Assembly: GCF_006376685.1 (NCBI RefSeq)
Contig: NZ_VEWL01000002.1
Span: 62,001 to 126,000 of the forward strand
Reading direction: 5' to 3'
Length of the DNA: 64,000 nt
Origin: Ochrobactrum teleogrylli
GTDB lineage: Bacteria > Pseudomonadota > Alphaproteobacteria > Rhizobiales > Rhizobiaceae
Translations under genes and position numbers: made by a program
Shown: positions 27,305 through 34,902 of the stretch, piece after piece
How positions within the stretch are numbered: position 1 is the first letter of the stretch
How the letters are laid out: each line of letters opens with the position of its first letter
Notes under the pieces: model-generated
What the model was told of the DNA's origin: nothing
The model's database searches: none
What the model saw: only the letters and a program-made list of their open reading frames with translations

Positions 27305-28608
27305 GCATGGTCTCCGGAAAAATCGATGACATGCATGAAGGAACCAGCGACCGATCCGACCCGCAGCCCGGCATCACCCACATCAACCCCCGCCGCATCG
27401 CGGACTTTAAACAGCCTGTCCGCCGCGCCTTCGCGCGTAATGCTGGCATAATGAAATTCGTGGCCTTTCAGCGGCATCTGCCAGGGTGACCCGCTCAATG
27501 GCTCCAGAACGCGATAGCCCAGATGCAGCTTGCGTTTGGAAAAACTGGTTTCCAGCGGCAAAAGACCCAGCATTGGATGCTGTTTGCCGCTGGCATCTTC
27601 CAGCGTCTCGCCCAGCACCATATAGCCGCCGCACTCGCCATAGATCGTCACGCCGCGCGCTGCCGCAGCCCTGATACCGTTCTGGAAATTCTGCGCGGCG
27701 ACAAGCCGTTCCGCATGGAGTTCAGGATAGCCGCCCGGCAGATAGACCGCATCGGCGTCTGGCGACGGGGTTTCATCAGCCAGAGGCGAGAAGAAGGAAA
27801 TTTCCGCCCCGCGCCTGCGCCAGCCCTCGAAAAGATGCGTATAGGCAAAGGCGAAAGCATCATCACACGCAACCGCAATGCGACTGCCGAGCGGCAGAAG
27901 ACGCGGCACATTGGCCATCGGATCGAAGCGTTTCGGTGCCGACCAGACGCGCTGCAGAGCAGCAAGATCGACATGCGCCTCAATCATATCGGCGGCGTGA
28001 TCGAGAAAGCGTTCGAGATCGGCATGTTCGCCCGCTTGTACCAGCCCCAGATGGCGTTCCGGCAAAGCCAACGCCGCATCGCGCGACAATGCACCCAAAA
28101 CGGGAATGCCGAGCGGCTTCAGGGCATCACGCAACATGGCCTCATGGCGCGCACTGCCGACACGATTAAGCAGAACTCCCGCAACGAAAACATCCTTGCG
28201 GAACCGGCTGAAACCGGAAACCAAAGCTGCGATGGAATGGGACTGTTTCGCGCAATCCACCACCAGCACCACCGGCAAATCGAGCAGCCTTGCCAGATCG
28301 GCGGAAGAGCCCTGCCCGTCCAGCGCGCCATCGAAGAGACCCATCATGCCCTCGGCGATTAGCACCTTTCCACCTTCGGTCATCCGTGCCGACAGGGCGC
28401 TGATCAGTTCCATGCGCATCGCCCATGGATCGAGATTGAAGCATTCCACGCCACTTGCCGCCTTGTGATAGGCGGGATCGATATAATCTGGTCCCGTCTT
28501 GACTGGCGCAAGCGCCACATCGGCCCGCTTCAAGGCGCGCAACAAGCCAAGCGTTACCGTCGTCTTGCCCGAACCGGATGCAGGCGCGGCGATCATAAAA
28601 CCCTTCAT
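27301..28608 (-). CDS. cobB: hydrogenobyrinic/cobyrinic acid a,c-diamide synthase
   Basis: A 435-residue glutamine-dependent amidotransferase starting at the ATG read from 28608 (MKGFMIAAPASGSGKTTVTL); upstream in-frame starts lie inside cobA. The N-terminal dethiobiotin-synthetase-like ATP domain has ASGSGKTT and VKTGPDYIDPAYH. The C-terminal triad-type GATase has the nucleophile in IYGECGGYMVLGE (about 328-340). It amidates the a and c carboxylates before cobalt insertion. It overlaps cobA and cobC by 4 bases each. Confidence 0.96.
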   Translation of the reverse strand: MKGFMIAAPASGSGKTTVTLGLLRALKRADVALAPVKTGPDYIDPAYHKAASGVECFNLDPWAMRMELISALSARMTEGGKVLIAEGMMGLFDGALDGQGSSADLARLLDLPVVLVVDCAKQSHSIAALVSGFSRFRKDVFVAGVLLNRVGSARHEAMLRDALKPLGIPVLGALSRDAALALPERHLGLVQAGEHADLERFLDHAADMIEAHVDLAALQRVWSAPKRFDPMANVPRLLPLGSRIAVACDDAFAFAYTHLFEGWRRRGAEISFFSPLADETPSPDADAVYLPGGYPELHAERLVAAQNFQNGIRAAAARGVTIYGECGGYMVLGETLEDASGKQHPMLGLLPLETSFSKRKLHLGYRVLEPLSGSPWQMPLKGHEFHYASITREGAADRLFKVRDAAGVDVGDAGLRVGSVAGSFMHVIDFSGDHA

Positions 28609-29471
28609 GCGCTCTGGCCTCCGCGTCTGATATGCAAGGGATCGCTGACGAGCTGGCGGCCTTGTGCGGCGGCGATCCAATCGAGACCACCGCGCAACCG
28701 GACCACCTCTCCCACCACCACGATGGCAGGCGGCTTGAGCCCCACAGCTTCAACATCGCTGGCCGCGCGCGCCAGCGTCGTTTCGAGAACGGTCTGTTCC
28801 GGCAGGCTGGCATTGCAGACAAAAGCGACCGGTTCGTCTGGCGAACGTCCGGCAGCGATCAGCCGCGCCGTGATGAGATCGATATGTTTCATCGCCATAT
28901 ACATGACAATAACCGGTGACGATTTTGCGATGCCATTCCAATCAATGCGGTCGGGCAGCAATCCCGTTGCATCGTGCCCGGTCAGGAACGTCACCGACTG
29001 GTTGATATCGCGATGCGTGGCGGCAATGCCCGCATAGGCCAGTCCGCCGATCCCCGCCGTGATACCGGGAACGATGCGAAACGGCACGCCATGTTCCACC
29101 AGCGTCAGCGCTTCTTCCGCTCCACGACCGAAAACAAAAGGATCGCCGCCCTTGAGGCGCAGGACTTTCTTGCCCTGCCGCGCCAGTTCCACAAGCCGAA
29201 GTGAAATATCGCGCTGCTTGGGCGACGGCTTGCCGCCCCGCTTGCCCGCATATTCCAGCACCGCCTGTTCGTTTTTCAGAGACAAACAGGCTTCGTCCAC
29301 CAGCGCGTCATAGACGATGACATCCGCCTGTTGCAGCGCATTGACGGCATGGAGCGTCAGCAAACCCGGGTCGCCCGGCCCGGCGCCAACCAGCCAGACA
29401 TGGCCCGGCTCCATCGCTGGCAGGGCAATGCCCCGTTCTGTCGTCGATCCGATTCCGCTCATTCGCTTCAA
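28605..29471 (-). CDS. cobA: uroporphyrinogen-III C-methyltransferase (SUMT)
   Basis: A 288-residue SAM-dependent methylase. VWLVGAGPGDPGLLTLHAVN (about 25-44), VIVYDALV, KRGGKPSPKQ, LRLKGGDPFVFGRGAEEA and VPGITAGIGGLAYAGI are the full SUMT signature set. It lacks the CysG dehydrogenase/ferrochelatase part, so it serves precorrin-2 formation. First gene of cobABCD, divergent from cbiD across only 49 bases, so the two promoters must be compact or overlap. A second in-frame ATG at 29462 is also possible as the start. Confidence 0.96.
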   Translation of the reverse strand: MKRMSGIGSTTERGIALPAMEPGHVWLVGAGPGDPGLLTLHAVNALQQADVIVYDALVDEACLSLKNEQAVLEYAGKRGGKPSPKQRDISLRLVELARQGKKVLRLKGGDPFVFGRGAEEALTLVEHGVPFRIVPGITAGIGGLAYAGIAATHRDINQSVTFLTGHDATGLLPDRIDWNGIAKSSPVIVMYMAMKHIDLITARLIAAGRSPDEPVAFVCNASLPEQTVLETTLARAASDVEAVGLKPPAIVVVGEVVRLRGGLDWIAAAQGRQLVSDPLHIRRGGQSA

Positions 29472-29520
29472 CCATTAATAAATCTGGCGGCACTGCTATC
29501 AGATACCTTATAAGGCATCC

Positions 29521-30627
29521 ATGACCGACGAAACCGCAGACCCCAATAAAAAGCTTGGAAAAAGCGAGCTTAGACGTGGCTGGACCACGGGCGCATGCGC
29601 AACCGCTGCCACCAAGGCGGCGCTGACAGCGCTTATCACCGGCGAATTTCCCGACCCGGTTGGAATCATCCTGCCGAAGGGTGAAGTGCCCTATTTCCAA
29701 CTGGCCTATGAGGGGCTTGGCGAAGGTTACGCCATGGCGGGTATCGTCAAGGATGCGGGCGACGACCCCGATGTCACCCATGGCGCGACGATCATTTCCA
29801 CCGTCTTTCCGGCTCCACCCGGAACCGGCGTGGTCTTTCGCGCTGGCGAAGGTGTTGGCACCGTGACGCGGGCCGGACTGCCCATTCCACCGGGCGAAGC
29901 CGCGATCAACCCCGTTCCGCGCCGCATGATGACCGAAATCTGCGAGGAAATCTGCGCCGAATACGGCCTCCCTGCCGATCTTGTCATCACCATTTCCGTG
30001 CCCGACGGCGAGGAAATCGCCAAGAAGACGTGGAACCCGCGTCTTGGCATTGTCGGCGGCATTTCCATCCTCGGCACCACCGGCGTCGTGCATCCCTTCT
30101 CATGCTCTGCCTGGATTCACTCCATTCATCGCGGCATCGATGTGGCGCGGGCGGCAGGCCAAAAGCATGTGCTTGGCGCGACGGGATCGACATCGGAAGA
30201 TGCCGCGCAGGCGATCTACGATCTGCCGGATTTCGCCATTCTCGATATGGGAGATTTTGCAGGCGGCGTGCTTAAATATCTGCGCGATCACCCGATCGAC
30301 AGGCTGACGATCGCAGGCGGCTTCGCCAAGCTCACCAAGCTGGCGCAGGGTGCGCTCGACCTGCATTCGGCACGCAGTCAGGTGGACATGAGCTTTCTGG
30401 CAGAGATCGCCGACCAGGCTGGCGCACCGGGAAACCTCAAGGACCGGATTCTCTTTGCGAACACCGCCAAGGAAGTGCTTGATATGACAAAGGCAATCGG
30501 CATCGATATCGCCACGCCGATTGCCGTCAAGGCGAAGGAAACCGCGCTCGCGACTCTCCGTGGCGCACCTGTCGATGTGGAAATCATCGTGACTGACCGG
30601 GCGGGAACAATCCTTGCCCGTGTCTAA
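29521..30627 (+). CDS. cbiD: CbiD-type precorrin-5B C1-methyltransferase
   Basis: A 368-residue CbiD family protein. LRRGWTTGACATAATKAAL (about 19-37) is the CbiD hallmark, followed by VKDAGDDPDVTHGA and GEGVGTVTRAGLPIPPGEAA. GILGTTG-like ISILGTTGVVHPFS and TIAGGFAKLTKLAQGALDLHSARS also fit (the last read in two parts, TIAGGFAKLTK and LAQGALDLHSARS). In the anaerobic pathway CbiD methylates C1 of cobalt-precorrin-5B. Here it sits in an aerobic locus where I see no cobF, so it probably supplies C1 methylation there. Its 3' end overlaps cobK. Confidence 0.93.
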   Translation: MTDETADPNKKLGKSELRRGWTTGACATAATKAALTALITGEFPDPVGIILPKGEVPYFQLAYEGLGEGYAMAGIVKDAGDDPDVTHGATIISTVFPAPPGTGVVFRAGEGVGTVTRAGLPIPPGEAAINPVPRRMMTEICEEICAEYGLPADLVITISVPDGEEIAKKTWNPRLGIVGGISILGTTGVVHPFSCSAWIHSIHRGIDVARAAGQKHVLGATGSTSEDAAQAIYDLPDFAILDMGDFAGGVLKYLRDHPIDRLTIAGGFAKLTKLAQGALDLHSARSQVDMSFLAEIADQAGAPGNLKDRILFANTAKEVLDMTKAIGIDIATPIAVKAKETALATLRGAPVDVEIIVTDRAGTILARV

Positions 30628-31360
30628 ACCCAAGGTTCTCATTCTGGGCGGCACAACGGAAGCAGCAAGGCTGGCGCAGGAGCTTTCGGCCTTGTCAGTT
30701 GCAGTCATGACCTCGCTTGCGGGACGCACCGCCAATCCGGCACCTCTGCCCGGTCCGGTGCGCAGCGGCGGTTTCGGCGGCGCTGACGGTCTTGCCGCCT
30801 ATATCACGGCTGAGAAAATCGACTACGTCATTGATGCCACGCATCCCTATGCCGCGCGCATTTCTCAAAATGCGGTGACGGCAACCGCATTGACCGGCAC
30901 GTCCCTGCTCCGGCTTGAGCGCTCGCAATGGGTGCAGCAGAATGGCGACCAGTGGATCACTGTGGCCAATGAAGAAGAAGCTGCAAGACTGATCCCGGCG
31001 GGCGAACGCGTGTTCCTCGCGCTCGGGCGTCAGCATATCGCGCCTTTCGCAACCCGTGCCGACGCGCATTTCATCATGCGCATGATCGACCCGACCGACG
31101 CGCCCTTACCAAAGACGTGTGAAATTGTTCTGGCCAGACCGGGCACTCACGCGCAGGAAACGCAATTTCTGACGGAAAAGCGCATCGGGCTGATTGTCTG
31201 TCGCAATTCCGGTGGCGACACATCTTATGCCAAGATCAGGGCCGCGCGCGATCTCGCTTTGCCCGTCATGATGATCGCCCGCCCTCCGGTCATGGCTGAA
31301 CATGTCACGGAGACAGTGGAAGAAACAATCCGGCTTATTCGCTTACACTTCGGATTTTGA
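30620..31360 (+). CDS. cobK: precorrin-6A reductase
   Basis: About 246 residues from the GTG at 30620; an in-frame TTG at 30614 is the alternative. PKVLILGGTTEAARLAQEL begins the NAD(P)H-binding fold. VIDATHPYAARISQNA (about 70-85) and CRNSGGDTSYAKIRAARDL (about 196-214) are CobK/CbiJ hallmarks. It reduces precorrin-6A to dihydro-precorrin-6B. The start overlaps the cbiD end by 8 bases, implying cotranslation, and the 3' end overlaps the convergent cobM by 18 bases. Confidence 0.95.
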   Translation: MSKPKVLILGGTTEAARLAQELSALSVAVMTSLAGRTANPAPLPGPVRSGGFGGADGLAAYITAEKIDYVIDATHPYAARISQNAVTATALTGTSLLRLERSQWVQQNGDQWITVANEEEAARLIPAGERVFLALGRQHIAPFATRADAHFIMRMIDPTDAPLPKTCEIVLARPGTHAQETQFLTEKRIGLIVCRNSGGDTSYAKIRAARDLALPVMMIARPPVMAEHVTETVEETIRLIRLHFGF

Positions 31361-32107
31361 GCGCGCCGCATGGCTGTGCGCTTCGTGATAGAGCGCCGAA
31401 TCCCGAAAATTCTTCGGATCGAGCCCGCGCCCGACAAAAATCATCGCGGTCCGCTTCAAATCGGCTGCTTCGATCTTTCCGGCAATATCCGACAGCGTGC
31501 CGCGCAGGATGAGTTCATCCGGCCAACCGACGCGATAAGCCACCACAACCGGGCAATCCGCACCATAAAGCGGCGTCAGTTCGCGTTCGATCTTGCCAAG
31601 ATTGCGGATCGACAGATGAATGACCAAGGTGGCCCCGGAACGACCAAGCGTGGCGAGGTCTTCCCCCTCCGGCATCGCCGAGGATTTCATCGACGTGCGG
31701 GTGAGAATGATCGTCTGGTTGACTTCCGGGATCGTCAGTTCTTGTTTCATCGCGGCGGCGGCGGCGACAAAAGCGGGAACGCCCGGTGTCACATCATATG
31801 GAATGCCCAGCGCGTCGAGCCTGCGCATCTGTTCGGCGACCGCGCCGTAAATTGACGGATCACCGGAATGAACGCGGGCGACATCCTGCCCCTTCGCGTG
31901 GGCTGCCGCCATTTCCGCGATGATTTCATCGAGCGTCATGGATGAGCTGTCGACGAGGCGCGCATCGGCGGGAGCGGAAGCAACCACATCTTTTGGCACC
32001 AGCGATCCTGCATAAATACACACAGGGCATTTTTCGATCAGCCGCAGGCCGCGCACAGTGATGAGATCTGCCGCGCCCGGACCGGCGCCAATGAAATGAA
32101 CGGTCAC
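31343..32107 (-). CDS. cobM: precorrin-4 C11-methyltransferase
   Basis: A 254-residue methylase starting at a GTG read from 32107, preceded by CAGGTAAG. The longer open frame upstream runs through cobE. TVHFIGAGPGAADLITVRGL, CIYAGSLVPK, RVHSGDPSIYGAVAEQM and VTPGVPAFVAAAAAM are the CobM/CbiF signatures. It makes precorrin-5. It begins 5 bases after the cobE stop, so cobE and cobM are cotranscribed. Confidence 0.96.
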   Translation of the reverse strand: MTVHFIGAGPGAADLITVRGLRLIEKCPVCIYAGSLVPKDVVASAPADARLVDSSSMTLDEIIAEMAAAHAKGQDVARVHSGDPSIYGAVAEQMRRLDALGIPYDVTPGVPAFVAAAAAMKQELTIPEVNQTIILTRTSMKSSAMPEGEDLATLGRSGATLVIHLSIRNLGKIERELTPLYGADCPVVVAYRVGWPDELILRGTLSDIAGKIEAADLKRTAMIFVGRGLDPKNFRDSALYHEAHSHAARSKSEV

Positions 32108-32112
32108 TTGTC

Positions 32113-32514
32113 TTACCTGTTTTCTTGTCCCGCCACAGCCAGCGCAGCGGTGGCGTGCAGCAGGCCGGTCTTGTGAACGACGAGCTTTGCCGTCGGCCCC
32201 GCCCCGGCAAGCGCGGCAGCTTCCGCCACGCCATGGCATCCGACAGTCCGGAACACTGCTTGGGAAGGATTGACGAGACGCGGCGTTTCTTCTTCCAGAC
32301 GCCCCGCCTCGAAGAAGCGCAAAGCACAATCGTAATGAGCGGCAAGTTCCGCCCAAACGGAATCACCGGCTTTCGATGCCAGTGTCGCGATCATATCGGG
32401 TTTGCGCAGACCACACTGGGACAGAACAGTGCCCGCAAGCGCCATCAATTCGCCTAACGTCGCGCCTGAAGAGCAGCCCATTCCCAGAACGGCAAGTTGC
32501 GCCTCACGCGCCAC
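32113..32514 (-). CDS. cobE: CobE (CbiG C-terminal-like) cobalamin biosynthesis protein
   Basis: About 133 residues from a GTG read from 32514. LAVLGMGCSSGATLGELMAL at the N-terminus, LASKAGDSVWAELAAHY, FRTVGCHGVAEAAAL and LVVHKTGLLHATAALAV match CobE/CbiG_C. CobE is genetically required for aerobic cobalamin synthesis in Pseudomonas, but its reaction is not well defined. It overlaps the TerB-like gene by 11 bases and precedes cobM by 5. It coexists with the CbiG_C domain fused to CobJ at 20266-21960. Confidence 0.9.
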   Translation of the reverse strand: MAREAQLAVLGMGCSSGATLGELMALAGTVLSQCGLRKPDMIATLASKAGDSVWAELAAHYDCALRFFEAGRLEEETPRLVNPSQAVFRTVGCHGVAEAAALAGAGPTAKLVVHKTGLLHATAALAVAGQENR

Positions 32515-32953
32515 AGGGCGAGCCCCGTTGCGCCCGCTGCAATTCCTCGCGCTTGATGCCCAGCACATCGGCAACACGCTGGATCAGCACCGTTTCCGAT
32601 TTATCGATGCGATTATCGGCGCAGGCAATCGTCATCAGATCGCGCAACAACGACAGACGCCGTTCGGGCGCCATTTCGGCCAGCATGTTTGCGGCCTGCT
32701 TGGTGGTGGTTTCGTAAGCGAAATCCTTCAGATATTCGGCCACTTCCGGAATATCTTCCGCCGCGATACCGAAATTTTTGAAGGCGATTTCCTTGAAGGC
32801 AGCAATTTCCGCCGGATGCTGGTCGCCATCAGCGAACACAACATGCAGAAGCAGCAGCAATTCCGAAGCTAGCGCCGGATCATCGGCAACACGCTGCACG
32901 GCACTCTTCTTGTTCAAAAATGCGCTAATGCGGTCGAAGATGCTTTCGCTCAT
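32504..32953 (-). CDS. TerB-like (TerB family) protein
   Basis: A 149-residue all-helical protein. LLLLHVVFADGDQHPAEIAA (about 34-53) and LLRDLMTIACADNRIDKSET (about 99-118) are two copies of the acidic TerB-type turn, in which Asp/Glu could bind metal or form an interaction face. No signal peptide. Named after tellurite-resistance TerB, but members are common outside ter clusters. It is the first gene of the terB-like/cobE/cobM unit and overlaps cobE, which suggests a link with the pathway that I cannot define. Confidence 0.82.
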   Translation of the reverse strand: MSESIFDRISAFLNKKSAVQRVADDPALASELLLLLHVVFADGDQHPAEIAAFKEIAFKNFGIAAEDIPEVAEYLKDFAYETTTKQAANMLAEMAPERRLSLLRDLMTIACADNRIDKSETVLIQRVADVLGIKREELQRAQRGSPCGA

Positions 32954-33050
32954 AGGCGCCCCTCCGGGTTCGTGGTTAGAAGCACATCATTAATGCTGGC
33001 GGATCGGGAAAACAACGTTATGTTGCGACATCAGTTCCCGGACCCTCTCC

Positions 33051-33836
33051 ATGCTAGAATTCTTCGATACACTCACCCTGCTCCTGACGGCTGCCGCGTT
33101 CATCGCTGGCATCATCGATTCCATTGCCGGCGGTGGCGGCATGATTACCATTCCCGCCTTGCTGCTTGCGGGCATTCCTCCGGTGGAAGCGCTTGGCACC
33201 AACAAGTTGCAGGGTCTGTTCGGCTCGTCTTCGGCGACAATCGCCTATGCCCGCAAGGGTTACGTGAACATTCGCGAGCAATGGCAGGAAGCGCTTGCTT
33301 CACTCGTCGGTTCGGTTTTCGGCGCACTGCTCGCAACAGTTCTGCCGGTCGCAATCATGCGCGCCGCGCTGCCGCTGCTGTTGATGGCAATCGCCCTCTA
33401 TTTCGCGCTGAAACCAAATATCGGCGATATCGACCGTTCCCGCCGCATCGGCCCGTTCCTGTTCGGCATGACCATCGTGCCGCTGATCGGCTTTTATGAT
33501 GGCGTGTTCGGTCCGGGCACCGGATCGTTTTTCATGCTGGCTTTCGTGGCGCTGGCGGGCTACGGCGTGCTGAAAGCGACAGCCCATACGAAGCTTTTGA
33601 ACTGCGCCTCCAATGTTGGCGGCTTTGCGACTTTTGCAGCTGTCGGCGTCATCAACTGGAAAATCGGTATCTGCATGGGCATTGCGCAGTTCATCGGCGC
33701 GCAGATTGGCGCAAGTCTGGCGATGAAGGTTGGATCGCGCATGATCAAGCCGCTGTTGATCGTGGTCAGCCTCGCTCTGGCTGTGCGCCTTCTGATGGAC
33801 CCGACCAATCCGCTCCGGCAATGGGTTGGGTTCTAA
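33051..33836 (+). CDS. TSUP (TauE/SafE) family membrane transporter
   Basis: A 261-residue inner-membrane protein with about seven to eight helices. FIAGIIDSIAGGGGMITIPA near the N-terminus and GALGTNKLQ-type EALGTNKLQGLFGSSSATIA are TSUP hallmarks, repeated in the second half as GFYDGVFGPGTGSFFMLAFV and KLLNCASNVGGFATF. Members export sulfite, sulfoacetate or related anions; a few are linked to cobalt gene clusters. The substrate is not readable from sequence. Divergent from the terB-like gene and convergent with the EamA gene, overlapping it by 4 bases. Confidence 0.88.
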   Translation: MLEFFDTLTLLLTAAAFIAGIIDSIAGGGGMITIPALLLAGIPPVEALGTNKLQGLFGSSSATIAYARKGYVNIREQWQEALASLVGSVFGALLATVLPVAIMRAALPLLLMAIALYFALKPNIGDIDRSRRIGPFLFGMTIVPLIGFYDGVFGPGTGSFFMLAFVALAGYGVLKATAHTKLLNCASNVGGFATFAAVGVINWKIGICMGIAQFIGAQIGASLAMKVGSRMIKPLLIVVSLALAVRLLMDPTNPLRQWVGF

Positions 33837-34261
33837 ACCCGTAGCGCCACCAGCACCACGCCACAGCCGATCAGCACGATGCCGAACCAGTTGATAGTCG
33901 ACATGCGCTCACCGAGAAACACAGCGCCGAACAGCGCAACAAGCACCACCGAAAGCTTGTCGACCGGCGCGACGCGCGCCGCATCGCCAATTTGCAAGGC
34001 GCGGAAATAGGCAAGCCAGGACGCGCCAGTCGCCAGACCGGACAGGACGAGAAACAGCCAAGACCTGGCAGAAATCTCGCCCGGCCTTTGCCATTGGCCG
34101 GTGATCGTCAGAAACAGGCACAGCGCGCCGATAATAACAAAGGTGCGGACCAGTGTTGCAAAGTCCGAATTGATGCCCTGAATGCCGACCTTTGCGAAAA
34201 TCGCGGTCAGCGCGGCGAATACCGCCGACATCAACGCCCAGAACTGCCAGCTTGCTACCAT
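33833..34261 (-). CDS. half-size EamA (DMT) family transporter
   Basis: A 142-residue membrane protein with about five helices and a single EamA repeat. QFWALMSAVFAALTAIFAKV opens it, ASWLAYFRALQIGDAARVAP is the loop typical of the family, and WFGIVLIGCGVVLVALRV the last helix. Most EamA exporters have two repeats, so this one probably dimerises. It starts 2 bases after the cobO stop, making it the last gene of the riboswitch operon. A role in moving a corrinoid, a metal or a precursor is conceivable but unproven. Confidence 0.87.
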   Translation of the reverse strand: MVASWQFWALMSAVFAALTAIFAKVGIQGINSDFATLVRTFVIIGALCLFLTITGQWQRPGEISARSWLFLVLSGLATGASWLAYFRALQIGDAARVAPVDKLSVVLVALFGAVFLGERMSTINWFGIVLIGCGVVLVALRV

Positions 34262-34263
34262 GA

Positions 34264-34902
34264 TCAGAACTCTATCCCCTTCTGCGCTTTCACGCCCGAA
34301 CGGAACGGATGCTTGATCATTTCCATCTCGGTGACAAGGTCGGCCACCTCTATCAGCTCATCTTTCGCGTTCCGGCCGGTCACGATGACGTGCTTCATTT
34401 CCGGCTTGGCTTTCAGCACTTCGATGATTTCTTCCACGGGCAGATAATCATAGCGCAGAACGATATTCAGCTCGTCGCAAAGCACCATGTCGATCTCTTC
34501 ATCCATGATCATGGCCTTGGCCTGTTCCCATGCGCCACGCGCCATGGCGATGTCGCGGCTGCGATCCTGCGTTTCCCAGGTAAAGCCTTCACCCAATGCC
34601 GAAATCGTCACCTGATCGGGAAATTTTTCCAGAACCCAGCGTTCGCCCGTGTCCCACGATCCCTTGACGAACTGCACGACACCGATCTTCATACCGTGAC
34701 CGAGCGCGCGGAAAACCATGCCGAAACCAGCAGTGGATTTGCCCTTGCCCTTGCCGGTATGGACAATCACAAGACCCTTTTCCTCGGTCTTGGTGGCTTG
34801 TATCTTGTCGCGCGCGGCCTTCTTCTTGCGCATCTTGTCGGCATGGCGCGCATTCAGCTCTTCTTCCGTCATCGACAGAAGTTTTTCAGATTTCTCAGCC
34901 AT
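34264..34902 (-). CDS. cobO: cob(I)yrinic acid a,c-diamide adenosyltransferase
   Basis: A 212-residue CobA/CobO/BtuR-type ATP:corrinoid adenosyltransferase. The P-loop VHTGKGKGKSTAGFGMVFRA (about 48-67) has the family's GKGKS form, followed by VQFVKGSWDTGER and MVLCDELNIVLRYDYL, with HVIVTGRNAKDELIEVADLV later. It attaches the adenosyl group to Co(I) corrin made by CobR. It overlaps the end of cobN by 8 bases. Confidence 0.96.
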   Translation of the reverse strand: MAEKSEKLLSMTEEELNARHADKMRKKKAARDKIQATKTEEKGLVIVHTGKGKGKSTAGFGMVFRALGHGMKIGVVQFVKGSWDTGERWVLEKFPDQVTISALGEGFTWETQDRSRDIAMARGAWEQAKAMIMDEEIDMVLCDELNIVLRYDYLPVEEIIEVLKAKPEMKHVIVTGRNAKDELIEVADLVTEMEMIKHPFRSGVKAQKGIEF

